DNA of 64,000 bases from Bacteroidota bacterium (GCA_021324685.1 JAJPIQ010000085.1:1-64000); one strand, 5' to 3'; positions 43,902 to 53,664 are shown, counted from the first letter of the stretch. Program-made: numbers and translations. The notes: generated by a model not told the origin, from the sequence alone.

Positions 43902-43951
43902 TAAAAGTTCTTTCGAAAGTTCTTTCGCATGAATAGACGGATTGCCACGTA

Positions 43952-44701
43952 ATGAACTCTACGCTCCTCGTTTCCCTGCTGGCGGAGGTGATGCCGCGCT
44001 CGCCGCAGAATGGCTACTTCGGTGTGCTGCTCTATGCGTTCGGCCTGTTGCTCGTGCTTTTTTTGCTCATCAATCTCGACCGCCGGTTCCGGGAATACAT
44101 CGTGCGCTCGCTTGTGCGACCGTTCAATTTTTTTGCAGATGTGCGGGACCGGCGGATCCTTCCAAACGGGCAAACGACCTTGCTCGCCCTCATTTGCTCT
44201 GGGGCATTTGGAATTTCAGTGGCCACACTCGTCCATGGGTATGCCGCCGATCCTGCGGCCGCACCCTATTTTTACACGATGTTTCCACGTGCTGTGTACG
44301 ATCCCATAAAAGGATTTTTATGGGACTATGCCGCGCTGCTGATAGCCACAACGGCGATGTCCTTCATCGCTATTTTTTTCGTGGCCCTTCTTCTCCGGCT
44401 CTGGGCGATGTTCGTTCGCGGACGATTTTATTTTGCGGATACTTATAACGTCGCGGCATGGTCCGTCCTGCCGATCGCTCTTTTACTTGCATACGATCTA
44501 ATCCTGCCGCGGCTCGATATGGACCAGCCGACGGCGATGCTTTCGCTCGCGGTCATTGGCGCTCTCTTCATCTGGTCCTACTTTCGCGTGCTCAAAGGCA
44601 CCGGCGTGCTCTTCGATATTTATCCGACGAAGATCTATGGCTACGGAGTGCTCGCGCTCGCACTCTTCGCTTTTCTCGTATTTCTATTTCTTCAGAAATA
44701 A
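43952..44701 (+). CDS. Yip1-like multi-spanning membrane protein
   Basis: This 249-residue protein has six hydrophobic helices: VLLYAFGLLLVLFLLINL near residue 26, ALICSGAFGISVATLVHG, YAALLIATTAMSFIAIFFVA, WSVLPIALLLAYDLILP, MLSLAVIGALFIWSYFRVLK and YGVLALALFAFLVFLFL. The layout resembles Yip1-domain proteins of bacteria. There is no known enzymatic motif. It precedes smc by 100 bp on the same strand. Confidence 0.6.
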   Translation: MNSTLLVSLLAEVMPRSPQNGYFGVLLYAFGLLLVLFLLINLDRRFREYIVRSLVRPFNFFADVRDRRILPNGQTTLLALICSGAFGISVATLVHGYAADPAAAPYFYTMFPRAVYDPIKGFLWDYAALLIATTAMSFIAIFFVALLLRLWAMFVRGRFYFADTYNVAAWSVLPIALLLAYDLILPRLDMDQPTAMLSLAVIGALFIWSYFRVLKGTGVLFDIYPTKIYGYGVLALALFAFLVFLFLQK

Positions 44702-44801
44702 GGAACGGCGTGCTTTTTTTCGGGTTTTGAAAGTCCGTATTGCTCGCTGCCGTTAAAAAATACGCAGCGACTTCTGTTCATCGGCGAGGTTTCGTCCTAC
44801 C

Positions 44802-47800
44802 ATGTATTTATCGAAATTAGAGATCATCGGTTTTAAGTCGTTTCCACAAAAAACGATGCTGAAGTTCGACTCGGGCATGACTGCGATCGTGGGCCCGAAC
44901 GGGTGTGGAAAGTCCAACGTCGTCGATGCGATCCGTTGGGGCCTGGGCGAGCAGCGCGCGGGCACGCTCCGATCGGACGTGATGGAAAACGTGATCTTCA
45001 ACGGTACGCGCACGCGCAAGCCGCTCGGCATGTCCGAAGTTTCGATCACGATCGAAAACACGAAAGGCATTCTGCCGACGGAATACCAGGAAGTGACGAT
45101 CACGCGCCGGCTCTTTCGCTCGGGTGAGTCCGAATACCTCCTCAATAAAGCACAGTGCCGCCTCCGCGATATCGTGGAGCTATTCATGGATACCGGTATG
45201 GGTGCCAATGCCTATTCGGTGATCGAACTGAAGATGATCGAAACGATCCTCTCGGACCGGACCGAAGAACGCCGCAAGCTGTTCGAGGAAGCAGCCGGCG
45301 TAACGAAATATAAAGCACGGCGCAAAGAAGCACTTCGCCGGCTGGACGAAGTGGCCGCCGATCTCGCCCGTGTCGACGATATCGTAAAAGAAGTTACAAA
45401 ATCGGTCAATTCGCTCGAGCGCCAGGCCGAAAAAGCGAAGCGCCATGCGGAGCTTTCTCTGGACTTGCGGACTCAGGAGATCGACCTGCTCGAACGTGAA
45501 TACGCGCAGACCTCCGAACGGATCGCCCCGCTCGTCAACGAACTCCACGATGCCGAAAGCCAGCGCGATCGCATTACCAGCGAGCTTTCGAAATACGAGG
45601 CGTTGCTCGATGTCCTGGAACGCGAAGAAAACGAGATCGAAACCCAGCTCATTTCTTCGGAACGCTCGGTTAAAGAGAAATCCGAGATCATCCAGCGTAC
45701 GCGTGAGACGATCGTTGCAACGGACGAGCGCATTAAAGCACTACATGAACAGAAAGCCCGCGCGGTCGCTGAATACGAGCGCCTGGAATCGGAAAAGATC
45801 GAGCTGGCACAGCGTATCGAAACGCTCCGCGAAGCCCATGCCCGTGCCGGCGAAGACCGCGAAAAATTAGGCGAAGAAAAACGAGAGAAGGAGCAGGTCC
45901 ATGCCGAAGCAGAAACCGTGGTCCGGACCCGACGCGCCGATCTCGGCCGCGCTCGAGACGAGGTCTATGCCCTGCTCGACAAACGGAACGACCGCTCGAA
46001 CGAACTTGGCCTTCGCCGTGCGCGCATCGAGGAATTAGAACGCCGCCTTGGAAAATTCGGGAGCGAATATGCAACGCTCGACTCGAAACACGCTTCGCTC
46101 CAGGAGGAAGCCCAGCGGCTTACCGGTCAGCTTGCAGAAGCGGCGCAGCGGATCGAACAGGCCGAGACTGCACACCAGGCCGCACTCGATCGGCAGCAGA
46201 CGTTAAAGGCAAAATTAGACGAACTGCAGAACGCTTCGTTCACGGTCCAGAACGAGATCGGAAAAAAGATCTCGAAGATCGAATTCTTTACCGGTCTGGT
46301 CGAGCAAGGGATCGGGGCCGGTGAAGGAACGCAATATCTCCTTTCGGCTTCCGGATGGGCAAGTTCCGATCCCATTAGCGTCGCCGATGCGTTCGATTGC
46401 GATTCGGAATACCGCGTCGCATTCGAAAGCGCGTTAGGCGAGATCGCCTATTATCTTATCGTCGAGTCGAGCAGCGATGCCTTCGGAGCGGTCGAAGCAC
46501 TGCGGCATGCGCAAAAAGGCAAAGCGACGCTCATCGCGCTCGATCGTGTCCCGAAACTCCCGGACTCCGCTCCTTCGGTGCATAACGGCAGGACGGCGCT
46601 ATCGCTCGCGCGCTTTTCGGAGCGGTATCGCGATCTTTTTACGATGCTCCTTTCGAACATCGCGATTGTCGATTCGATCGACGTCGGATTTTCTTTGCTC
46701 GACGCCTCGTCCTCCATCGAACGCTGTGTCACGAAGGACGGCGAAGTCATTACGCGCACGGGCTTTGTCCGCGGCGGCTCGAAAAAGAGCACGGAAGGAA
46801 TTTTAATCGGCAAGCGCGAGCAGATCCGCGAGCTCGAAGTCGATGTCGCCAATCTCAAGGCGGAACTGGCGCGCTACGAGCAGGAGATCGCCGAAACGAA
46901 CCGTAGCTTCGAAGCGATCGACGTCCGTTCCCTCCTCTCGAAACTTCGGGAATCGGAAGAAGCCCGCCGCACGGTACAACTCCGCGCCGGACAAGTGCAA
47001 TACGAGCTTACGCGCAGCGCGGAACAGCGCGAGAACCTTTCGCAGGAAGAAGCACGGCTCAAGGCCGACGTTGCTCCGATGCTCGAATCGTTACCGCCGC
47101 TCGAACGAGAGGTAACCGAGTTCGAACGCCAGCACGGCGAGGCGCTGGAACGCGCGGCCAAGCTCCAGGTCTCGGTCGAAGAGGCCGAGCGGCTGCTGGC
47201 CGAAGAAGCCCAGCGCTCGACCGAAGTCCAGGTCCGCTTTGCAAGCCTTGTTTCGGAGGTCTCTCGACTGGAAAGCGAAACGCGGCAGACCGAGCGCGCC
47301 ATCCAGAATGCGGGCCAGCTTGCCGAACAGCGCCTGCGCGAACGCGAGCGGGCCGAAAGCGATCTTATCGAGCTCTCCGGAAAGCTCGATGAATTTCGTT
47401 CCATGCTCACGGGGCTCGACGAACAGCTTGCGGAAGCTTCCGGCTGGCATCAGGAGATCGCCGAACTCCGCAAGGCCAAACAAACCGAAGCCCATAAGTA
47501 CCGGGAAGCCCTCCGCGAAGAACGTCAGGCGCACGATAAGACGATCAATATCACGCATGAACTCCAGATGAAGATCCAGGAGTTCGAAGGTAAGCTACGG
47601 CAGATCGAAGACCGCGCACGCGAAGAGTTCGAGATCCCGCACATGGAGTGTAAGAGCTTCGAGGACGAATTTAATTTCGAAACGGCCCGGGAGTCCGTCC
47701 GTGAATTAAAGCAAAAGATCAGGAATCTGGGCGCGGTCAATCTGCTCGCCTACGATGAATTCCAGAAAGAGTCCGAGCGGCTGCAATTCCTCACGACGCA

Positions 47801-48404
47801 GCGGCGTGACCTTGCCGAAGCGCAGAAGAACCTGACCGATATGATCGAAGAGATCAATCAAACGGCCACAACGCAGTTCCTCACGACCTTCGAACAGATT
47901 CGCACTCATTTCCAGGATATTTTCCGTTCCCTTTTCGCCGAGGGCGACAATTGCGATCTTAAGCTCGAAGAAGACAAGGACCCGCTCGAAGCGCAGGTCG
48001 AAATTCTCGCCCAGCCGCGCGGCAAAAAACCGCACTCGATCGAACTCCTCTCGAGCGGCGAAAAAACACTCACCGCCATCGCGCTGCTGTTCGCGATCTA
48101 TCTCGTGAAGCCAAGCCCGTTCTGCATCCTGGACGAAGTCGATGCTCCGCTCGACGATAACGCGATCGACCGCTTCCTATCGATCATTCGTCGTTTTGCG
48201 GTAAACACGCAGTTCATCGTCGTGACGCACAATAAGCGGACGATGGCCGCGGCCGATGCACTCTATGGCGTGACACAGGAAGAGGACGGCGTTTCGAAGA
48301 TCGTCAGTGTACGGCTAAAGAAAGAAGGTGTGGTCGTCCGCTCGAAAGATAAACGCGAGAACGCGATAGACAAACCTGAAGAAGAGATGCTCGAAGCAGC
48401 GTAG
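44802..48404 (+). CDS. smc: Chromosome segregation/condensation protein SMC
   Basis: This 1200-residue protein has the Walker A motif IVGPNGCGKSNVVDAI at about residues 30-45, two long coiled coils, and a hinge around 510-670 (including GTQYLLSASGWASSDPISV). The C-terminal ABC half has the signature LLSSGEKTLTAIALLFAI near 1082 and Walker B PFCILDEVDAPLDDNAIDRF near 1105. It forms the MukBEF/SMC-ScpAB-type loop-extruding complex. No scpA or scpB is nearby. The length is normal. Confidence 0.97.
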   Translation: MYLSKLEIIGFKSFPQKTMLKFDSGMTAIVGPNGCGKSNVVDAIRWGLGEQRAGTLRSDVMENVIFNGTRTRKPLGMSEVSITIENTKGILPTEYQEVTITRRLFRSGESEYLLNKAQCRLRDIVELFMDTGMGANAYSVIELKMIETILSDRTEERRKLFEEAAGVTKYKARRKEALRRLDEVAADLARVDDIVKEVTKSVNSLERQAEKAKRHAELSLDLRTQEIDLLEREYAQTSERIAPLVNELHDAESQRDRITSELSKYEALLDVLEREENEIETQLISSERSVKEKSEIIQRTRETIVATDERIKALHEQKARAVAEYERLESEKIELAQRIETLREAHARAGEDREKLGEEKREKEQVHAEAETVVRTRRADLGRARDEVYALLDKRNDRSNELGLRRARIEELERRLGKFGSEYATLDSKHASLQEEAQRLTGQLAEAAQRIEQAETAHQAALDRQQTLKAKLDELQNASFTVQNEIGKKISKIEFFTGLVEQGIGAGEGTQYLLSASGWASSDPISVADAFDCDSEYRVAFESALGEIAYYLIVESSSDAFGAVEALRHAQKGKATLIALDRVPKLPDSAPSVHNGRTALSLARFSERYRDLFTMLLSNIAIVDSIDVGFSLLDASSSIERCVTKDGEVITRTGFVRGGSKKSTEGILIGKREQIRELEVDVANLKAELARYEQEIAETNRSFEAIDVRSLLSKLRESEEARRTVQLRAGQVQYELTRSAEQRENLSQEEARLKADVAPMLESLPPLEREVTEFERQHGEALERAAKLQVSVEEAERLLAEEAQRSTEVQVRFASLVSEVSRLESETRQTERAIQNAGQLAEQRLRERERAESDLIELSGKLDEFRSMLTGLDEQLAEASGWHQEIAELRKAKQTEAHKYREALREERQAHDKTINITHELQMKIQEFEGKLRQIEDRAREEFEIPHMECKSFEDEFNFETARESVRELKQKIRNLGAVNLLAYDEFQKESERLQFLTTQRRDLAEAQKNLTDMIEEINQTATTQFLTTFEQIRTHFQDIFRSLFAEGDNCDLKLEEDKDPLEAQVEILAQPRGKKPHSIELLSSGEKTLTAIALLFAIYLVKPSPFCILDEVDAPLDDNAIDRFLSIIRRFAVNTQFIVVTHNKRTMAAADALYGVTQEEDGVSKIVSVRLKKEGVVVRSKDKRENAIDKPEEEMLEAA

Positions 48405-48433
48405 CCCGCTTCTCTATCTGCATCCTCTGCGCT

Positions 48434-48465
48434 TGCAAGCTTACGCTTGTACGTTTAAGCTTGCA
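48434..48465. terminator. Hairpin between convergent smc and DUF5916 genes
   Basis: Perfect 10-base arms tgcaagctta (48434-48443) and taagcttgca (48456-48465) enclose a 12-base loop. The right arm overlaps the stop codon of the minus-strand gene. It is likely a bidirectional terminator, although a T tract is lacking. Confidence 0.5.
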
Positions 48466-50749
48466 TGAGATATTGCACTTTTACGAAGAACTGCCGCTCA
48501 TGGGGCTGGACCGGAGAAACGAGATCGGCCGCAGTGAAATCGTGAGTGGAACCGGCATAAAAGCAGGTGAAGGGATTTAGTTTGTAAGCCAGCAGCGGGT
48601 CGATATCGAGCGTTCGGGTGAACCCATCGTATTGCACAATGGCCCGAAGATTCAGTTCCTTCGTAAACTGGTAGGTGATCCGTGCGAAGTAAATCGATCC
48701 GGAATAAAAATATCCGCCGCTATCGTTGCCGAGCTGCGAGAACGTATAATTCGGTTCGATCGTCAGCTCGTCGAACGGCCGAATGCGCGCATACAAATTG
48801 AGATCGGTCTGTTTTCCGGCTTCGGGAATATCGAGCAAGTGAGCAATTTCCCTTCCCACGGTAATTTCCCCGCCGAGCGTGACGATCTGATCGAACCGTG
48901 TGCTGCCGCTGACGTCGAACTGGTGAAGCCCCGTAAAGGTCACGTGGTGGAACTCTTCGTTATAGGGCCGGTAATAGACGTGGAGCTGGGTCTCCCCCAC
49001 CATGGAAAGGTCTATTTCGGGCCGCAGGGCGACGTACTTGGTCTCGTTCTCGTAATTCCAGGTCCGGGAGGCGCTCAGGCTGCCATCGATCTCGACAAGC
49101 CATTTCAGCCAGGCGGGCGGGTCGTGCTGTGGGAATTTATACCCTGTGAACTCCTCGGCCGCATGATAATCGCTTGTCGTGATAAAACCGTCCGCCGCCC
49201 GAAAGGTCGGGCTGTAGTCGATATACGAAAGCTTTACGTCGAGACCCGGAGTAAACCGTTGAATGGCGGCATAGTCCGAATTTCCCCAGAAGTGTTCTCC
49301 ATCGAGTTCCAGCGTATGGGCTCCGCCATCGAAGCGTTCCGCTGTTCCAAGGTAGGTCGGCGCGAGCGAATCGAAGGACTGTTCCCGAGTTTGGCTGAAC
49401 AACGTCTGTCCCAGTATTTCAATATTTTCCCATAATCGGACATGCCCATCGAAGCCGAAGACCGTATTCGTTCCATTCATCGTGTATCGCCGATCCGTGA
49501 CGAGGATGCCCAGGTAATCGCTGCTTCCGAAATTATGAGTCGCGCGAAAGATCGTGGCAAGGCTTTTACCGACGTCCGGCAGAATGACGCTGCGTTCCTC
49601 GAGCGGAATGATCATCGGAGTATTATCGTCGTAGCCGCTTAAGAAGGCGACGCTATTATGCTCGTCGCGATGCAATGTCTTTACGATCGCAAAGGGGCTG
49701 TTAATGGAACGTGTATAGACCGCACTGATATACGTGTTCAACAAATCGCTCCCGTCCTGAAAAAACGGACGGTGCTCCGGATAAAAGAGCGCAAAGGGTG
49801 TATTGACTTGTACCTGCGCCTGATCGGCCTCGACCTGGCTGAAATCCGGCTTGATCGCGGCTTCCAGGTCCGTCGCCGGCCCGAGTGCGTACGCGATCCC
49901 GAGCGATGGCGAAATCACCGGGGAGCTATTGACGAGCGGCGCACTCGGCGTGGAAAGGTTTGACTCGGCATCCTGCGAGACCACAAGCGCCGGCAGCAGG
50001 TCGAGCTTGCCGGCGGGATGGATATTTTCGATCCCGGTCAGCGTGCCGAACTGACAAAAAAAGCACGGGATCGTGAAGTCCATGGGCGCCCAGCTCATTT
50101 TGTAATCGACCTCACGAGGCCAGTTACGCCAGAACGTCATATGAAAGTCCTGCACGGTACGGTTCGGGAAACGGAGGCTTTTGAATGGGATGCGCATCTC
50201 GGTCTGCCAGCCCGTCGCGGTGATCTTGGACTCTGCATCGTAGACAAGATCGTACGTGTCGTCTTCATTCGTCGTCGTCCAGAAGAGGTCCCCTTGAATG
50301 CCTTTGGGCGAAGCGTAGATTTCGAAGGCGCGGGTCGCATCGCCGTAGGGATCAAGAATAATTCCCATGAAATCGTCGTCCCAGATCTTATCGCGCGCGA
50401 CCATGCCCGCCCGGATCCGCTCGGGATGATTGTCATACCCGATCATGGCGATATAGAGATAATTCTCATCGTAGGTGATAAAAGCTTCCGTCCGAACTTT
50501 CGGCTTCGTGTCGGGAATAGGGAGCGCGCAGGTAAAGACATCCGTGTGCGCGGCATGCTTCCACCCTTCGTCGTTCAGATCGCCATCGATCGCGATCTCA
50601 CCTTCGCGCGGCGTAACGTGGAGCGTCGGTTTTTTTATGGGGCGATATGCCGTGTCGGCGGCTTCCTGAGCGAAGGCAGTTGGGGCCGTACACAGTGTTG
50701 CAACGCATAGCGCCACCACACACAGCAAAGCAGTGAACGATCGGGGCAT
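48455..50749 (-). CDS. DUF5916-type outer-membrane protein with CBM9-like N-terminal domain
   Basis: This 764-residue protein starts at MPRSFTALLCVVALCVATLC (ATG at 50749; the ATG at 50794 precedes a region unlike a signal peptide). Residues about 45-250 are a carbohydrate-binding-module-9-like domain (IAIDGDLNDEGWKHAAHTDV, EAFITYDENYLYIAMIGYDN, GWQTEMRIPFKSLRFP). The remainder is an outer-membrane barrel-like region ending YLMQA, as in DUF5916 proteins. It may bind or transport polysaccharide at the outer membrane; the substrate is unknown. Confidence 0.8.
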   Translation of the reverse strand: MPRSFTALLCVVALCVATLCTAPTAFAQEAADTAYRPIKKPTLHVTPREGEIAIDGDLNDEGWKHAAHTDVFTCALPIPDTKPKVRTEAFITYDENYLYIAMIGYDNHPERIRAGMVARDKIWDDDFMGIILDPYGDATRAFEIYASPKGIQGDLFWTTTNEDDTYDLVYDAESKITATGWQTEMRIPFKSLRFPNRTVQDFHMTFWRNWPREVDYKMSWAPMDFTIPCFFCQFGTLTGIENIHPAGKLDLLPALVVSQDAESNLSTPSAPLVNSSPVISPSLGIAYALGPATDLEAAIKPDFSQVEADQAQVQVNTPFALFYPEHRPFFQDGSDLLNTYISAVYTRSINSPFAIVKTLHRDEHNSVAFLSGYDDNTPMIIPLEERSVILPDVGKSLATIFRATHNFGSSDYLGILVTDRRYTMNGTNTVFGFDGHVRLWENIEILGQTLFSQTREQSFDSLAPTYLGTAERFDGGAHTLELDGEHFWGNSDYAAIQRFTPGLDVKLSYIDYSPTFRAADGFITTSDYHAAEEFTGYKFPQHDPPAWLKWLVEIDGSLSASRTWNYENETKYVALRPEIDLSMVGETQLHVYYRPYNEEFHHVTFTGLHQFDVSGSTRFDQIVTLGGEITVGREIAHLLDIPEAGKQTDLNLYARIRPFDELTIEPNYTFSQLGNDSGGYFYSGSIYFARITYQFTKELNLRAIVQYDGFTRTLDIDPLLAYKLNPFTCFYAGSTHDFTAADLVSPVQPHERQFFVKVQYLMQA

Positions 50750-50846
50750 CGGGGTATCAAGAAAAAGTGACCGCAAGTATGAATTGGTATTCATCCCTAC
50801 GGTACGCTCCCCTCCCGTGTTACACTCTTTTGGCCGGCGAGACGCC

Positions 50847-51023
50847 CTACTCTCGAACGATCTTCATAGCCGCGCTTTCGCCCTTGTCCGCAACGACCTT
50901 GTAAAAATAGGTACCCTCCGAAAGGTCGCCTTCATCCAGCAAGAGATCGCTGAAGGCACTCGTGACGCGATAGCGCTTCACCTCCGTTCCGTCTTCGCGA
51001 AATAGCACGATGTCACCGGCCAC
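50847..51023 (-). CDS. Orphan fragment of a T9SS sorting domain
   Basis: A short minus-strand frame (58 residues from GTG at 51023) reads VLFREDGTEVKRYRVTS, then LLLDEGDLSEGTYFYKVVAD and AAMKIVRE at the stop. This is the last two-thirds of a type A sorting domain (strand, L-SEGTYFYKV, closing K-V-R-E). An in-frame TAA lies just upstream, so no large protein precedes it. It is most simply the remnant of a decayed T9SS gene, and less likely a tiny protein. Confidence 0.6.
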   Translation of the reverse strand: MAGDIVLFREDGTEVKRYRVTSAFSDLLLDEGDLSEGTYFYKVVADKGESAAMKIVRE

Positions 51024-51106
51024 CGACGATTTGTTACAGCTTTAATTTCGCGAACGTTGCCCTGTTTTCGCTTGTTTTTGGCCCGGTTCTCCGCATTGAA
51101 TTATTT

Positions 51107-52891
51107 ATGAAGCCGACCGATACTCAAAACCCCGATTATTTTCATAAAGTCGTCGATTGCCAATGGGCATGCCCGGCGCATACGAACGTGCCGGAATACA
51201 TCCGGCTCATCGCGCAGGGGCGATATGACGATGCCTACATGGTCAACCGCGAGTCGAACGTGTTTCCGGGGATTCTCGGGCGGACGTGCGACCGACCCTG
51301 CGAGCCCGCCTGCCGGCGCGACCGGGTCGACGGAAAGCCGGTCGCCATCTGCCGTTTAAAGCGCGTCGCTGCCGATATGCGCGACGATATTTCGGATCGC
51401 CTGCCAAGCATCCCCATTGAGAAGAATGGCAAGCGCATCGCCTGTATTGGTGCCGGCCCTGCCTCGCTGACGGTCGCGAACGACCTGATGCCGCTCGGTT
51501 ACAATGTAACTATTTTTGAAGCGATGGACCAGCCGGGCGGGCTCATGCGCTCGAACATTCCCTCCTTTCGCCTTCCGGCCCATGTGCTCGATGAAGAGAT
51601 CGCGATGATCGTCGATATGGGAGTCGATGTCCGCTACAACTCCCCGATCGCGAGCATGAAATCGCTGCTGGACGAGAATTACGATGCGGTTTTCGTCGGC
51701 TCCGGCGCGCCCCGCGGAAAAGATCTGAATATTCCGGGCCGTAAAGAAGCGGCCGCCAATATTCATATCGGGATCGACTGGCTTTTCTCGCTCGCCTTCG
51801 GGCATATCGATAAGATCGGCGAGCGTGTGCTGATCATCGGTGTGGGAAATACGGCGATGGACTGCTGCCGCTCGTCCCGTCGATTGGGTGGGAAGGATAT
51901 TAAAGTCATGGCGCGCCGCCCCCGCAAATATTTCAAAGCATCACCATGGGAATTGGAAGATGCGGAGGAAGAAGGGATCGAGATCGTGATCAACCACGCG
52001 CCGAAACGGTTCGTGATCGAAAACGGCAAGCTCGTCGGAATGGAATTCGAGCGGCTCGAATGGAACGAAGGCGCCACCGAATCCCGCACCGTCGATACCG
52101 TCGTTATTCCGTGCGACGATGTGATCCTTGCGATCGGCCAGGACAACGCCTTCCCATGGATCGAAAAAGATCTCGGAATGGAATTCGGTAAATGGGACAT
52201 GCCGAAGGTCGACGAAACCACGCACATGTCCACGCTGCCCGGCGTCTTTTTCGGGGGCGATGCCGCATGGGGACCGAAGAATATCATCTGGGCGGTCGAG
52301 CACGGACATCAGGCGGCCATTTCGATCCACAATTATGCGAGCGGGGTCCCGGTCACCGAGCGTCCGCCGCGTGGAATGAATTTGGTGAGCCAGAAAATGG
52401 GACTGAGCGAGTGGTCGTACCACAATAATTACGATCCCATCATGCGGCAGAAAATGAAGCACGTCGATCTCGTCGAGCGCTTCAAGAACCTGTCGACCGA
52501 AGTGGAACTCGGCTTCACGCCCGAGCAGACCGCGCACGAAGTCCAGCGCTGCCTCAACTGCGACATGGAAACGGTCTTCTTCGCGCCGAAGTGTATCGAG
52601 TGCGACGCCTGCATCGATATTTGCCCGGTGCAGTGCCTCACGATCACCAAGGATGCGCCCGACGAAATGGAACTTCGCAGCCGGCTTTCGGCTCCAGCGA
52701 TAAATCTTAGTCAGGCGCTTTTTGTCTCGGAACCATTAAAGCAGACCGGCCGCATTATGGCGAAGGACGAAGATATTTGCGTACACTGCGGCCTCTGCGC
52801 CGAACGCTGCCCGACCTTTGCATGGGATATGCAGAAGTTCGATGCGATCATTCCGAAAGCGATCGATATGCGGGAACTGGCGATGGCATAA
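51107..52891 (+). CDS. GltD-like FAD/NAD(P) oxidoreductase with C-terminal ferredoxin domain
   Basis: The 594 residues start with a Cys-rich domain (CQWACPAHTNVPEYIRLIAQ; RTCDRPCEPACRRDR). FAD and NAD(P) dinucleotide folds follow (IACIGAGPASLTVANDLMPL and VLIIGVGNTAMDCCRSSRRL, with FFGGDAAWGPKNIIWAVEHG near the FAD). The end holds two 4Fe-4S sites, CIECDACIDICPVQCL and CVHCGLCAERCPT. It resembles the small subunit of glutamate synthase, but here fused to a bacterial ferredoxin domain. Such proteins pair with various large subunits; none is adjacent, so its substrate is unknown. Confidence 0.88.
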   Translation: MKPTDTQNPDYFHKVVDCQWACPAHTNVPEYIRLIAQGRYDDAYMVNRESNVFPGILGRTCDRPCEPACRRDRVDGKPVAICRLKRVAADMRDDISDRLPSIPIEKNGKRIACIGAGPASLTVANDLMPLGYNVTIFEAMDQPGGLMRSNIPSFRLPAHVLDEEIAMIVDMGVDVRYNSPIASMKSLLDENYDAVFVGSGAPRGKDLNIPGRKEAAANIHIGIDWLFSLAFGHIDKIGERVLIIGVGNTAMDCCRSSRRLGGKDIKVMARRPRKYFKASPWELEDAEEEGIEIVINHAPKRFVIENGKLVGMEFERLEWNEGATESRTVDTVVIPCDDVILAIGQDNAFPWIEKDLGMEFGKWDMPKVDETTHMSTLPGVFFGGDAAWGPKNIIWAVEHGHQAAISIHNYASGVPVTERPPRGMNLVSQKMGLSEWSYHNNYDPIMRQKMKHVDLVERFKNLSTEVELGFTPEQTAHEVQRCLNCDMETVFFAPKCIECDACIDICPVQCLTITKDAPDEMELRSRLSAPAINLSQALFVSEPLKQTGRIMAKDEDICVHCGLCAERCPTFAWDMQKFDAIIPKAIDMRELAMA

Positions 52892-52926
52892 TTTCTTCTG
52901 AATCTCTAAGCTTTCCTACGTTCTCC

Positions 52927-53664
52927 ATGTCCCTGAAGCTTCTTCTCACCGGCGCGACCGGCATGGTCGGTGAAGGCGTGCTGCACGAAGCATTGCAGTT
53001 CCCGACTGTCGAACGCGTTACACTGCTGGGGCGCCGTGCAAGCGGCGTGGTACATCCGAAAATCCGTGAAATAGTCCACGAAGATCTTTTCGATCTATCT
53101 TCGATCGAAGACCGGCTTTCGGGCTTCGATGCCTGCCTCTTTTGCCTGGGAACGACCTCCATCGGCAAGGACGAATCCGAGTACCGCCGCACCACGCACG
53201 ATCTCACCATGTCCCTTGCCGAAACGCTCGTGAAGAAGAATCCCTCAATGACCTTTTGCTACATTTCTGCAATGGGAGCAGATAATTCACTGCGCGGAGG
53301 CGGTTCCAAAAGCAGATGGAAAGGAGATGAAGCAAAAGGCCTGTGCCTTCCCTCGAACAGGCCTGCTCGTACCATGTGGGCGCAGGTGAAAGGTGAAACC
53401 GAAAACGATCTGATGAAACTGCCGTTCAAAGCGGTCTACTCATTTCGTCCGGGATTTCTCTATCCGACTCCGGGCATGAAGCATACTCAGAAATATTACA
53501 AGTATATTCTGTGGATGTATCCCTTTCTTCGCATTTTCGTCTCCTCTCGTGTTTCCACCCTTGCCGAACTTGGCCGCGCGATGCTCCGCGTTGCGGAGAA
53601 TGGATATCCGAAAACTATTCTGGAGGTGACGGATATAAAAGCAGCTGCTGTGCTACGGCGCTGA
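52927..53664 (+). CDS. NAD(P)-binding short-chain-type epimerase-like protein with a small insert
   Basis: This 245-residue protein starts at MSLKLLLTGATGMVGEGVLH (ATG at 52927; the frame is open further upstream inside the flavoprotein gene). It has a GATGMVG nucleotide loop, DACLFCLGTTSIGKDESEYR, CYISAMGADNS, and the usual MWAQVKGETENDLMKLPFKA then YSFRPGFLYPT. Between the last two parts lies a segment of about 22 residues (GGGSKSRWKGDEAKGLCLPS onward) that appears to be an insertion. It converges with and overlaps the beta-lactamase-like gene by 12 bp. Confidence 0.8.
   Translation: MSLKLLLTGATGMVGEGVLHEALQFPTVERVTLLGRRASGVVHPKIREIVHEDLFDLSSIEDRLSGFDACLFCLGTTSIGKDESEYRRTTHDLTMSLAETLVKKNPSMTFCYISAMGADNSLRGGGSKSRWKGDEAKGLCLPSNRPARTMWAQVKGETENDLMKLPFKAVYSFRPGFLYPTPGMKHTQKYYKYILWMYPFLRIFVSSRVSTLAELGRAMLRVAENGYPKTILEVTDIKAAAVLRR

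Larger units (their letters stand above)
43375..43951. other. Intergenic stretch with promoter-like boxes but no gene
   Basis: No convincing coding sequence is seen over about 575 bp. Two minus-strand TACTTTTG boxes occur at 43565-43572 and 43800-43807, in related contexts (cacaaaagtaaagtaaaaatt and cacaaaagtaaggtataaattt, cut to their cores). A short minus-strand frame at 43378-43620 lacks protein-like features. A small RNA is possible but no known family is recognised. Confidence 0.5.
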
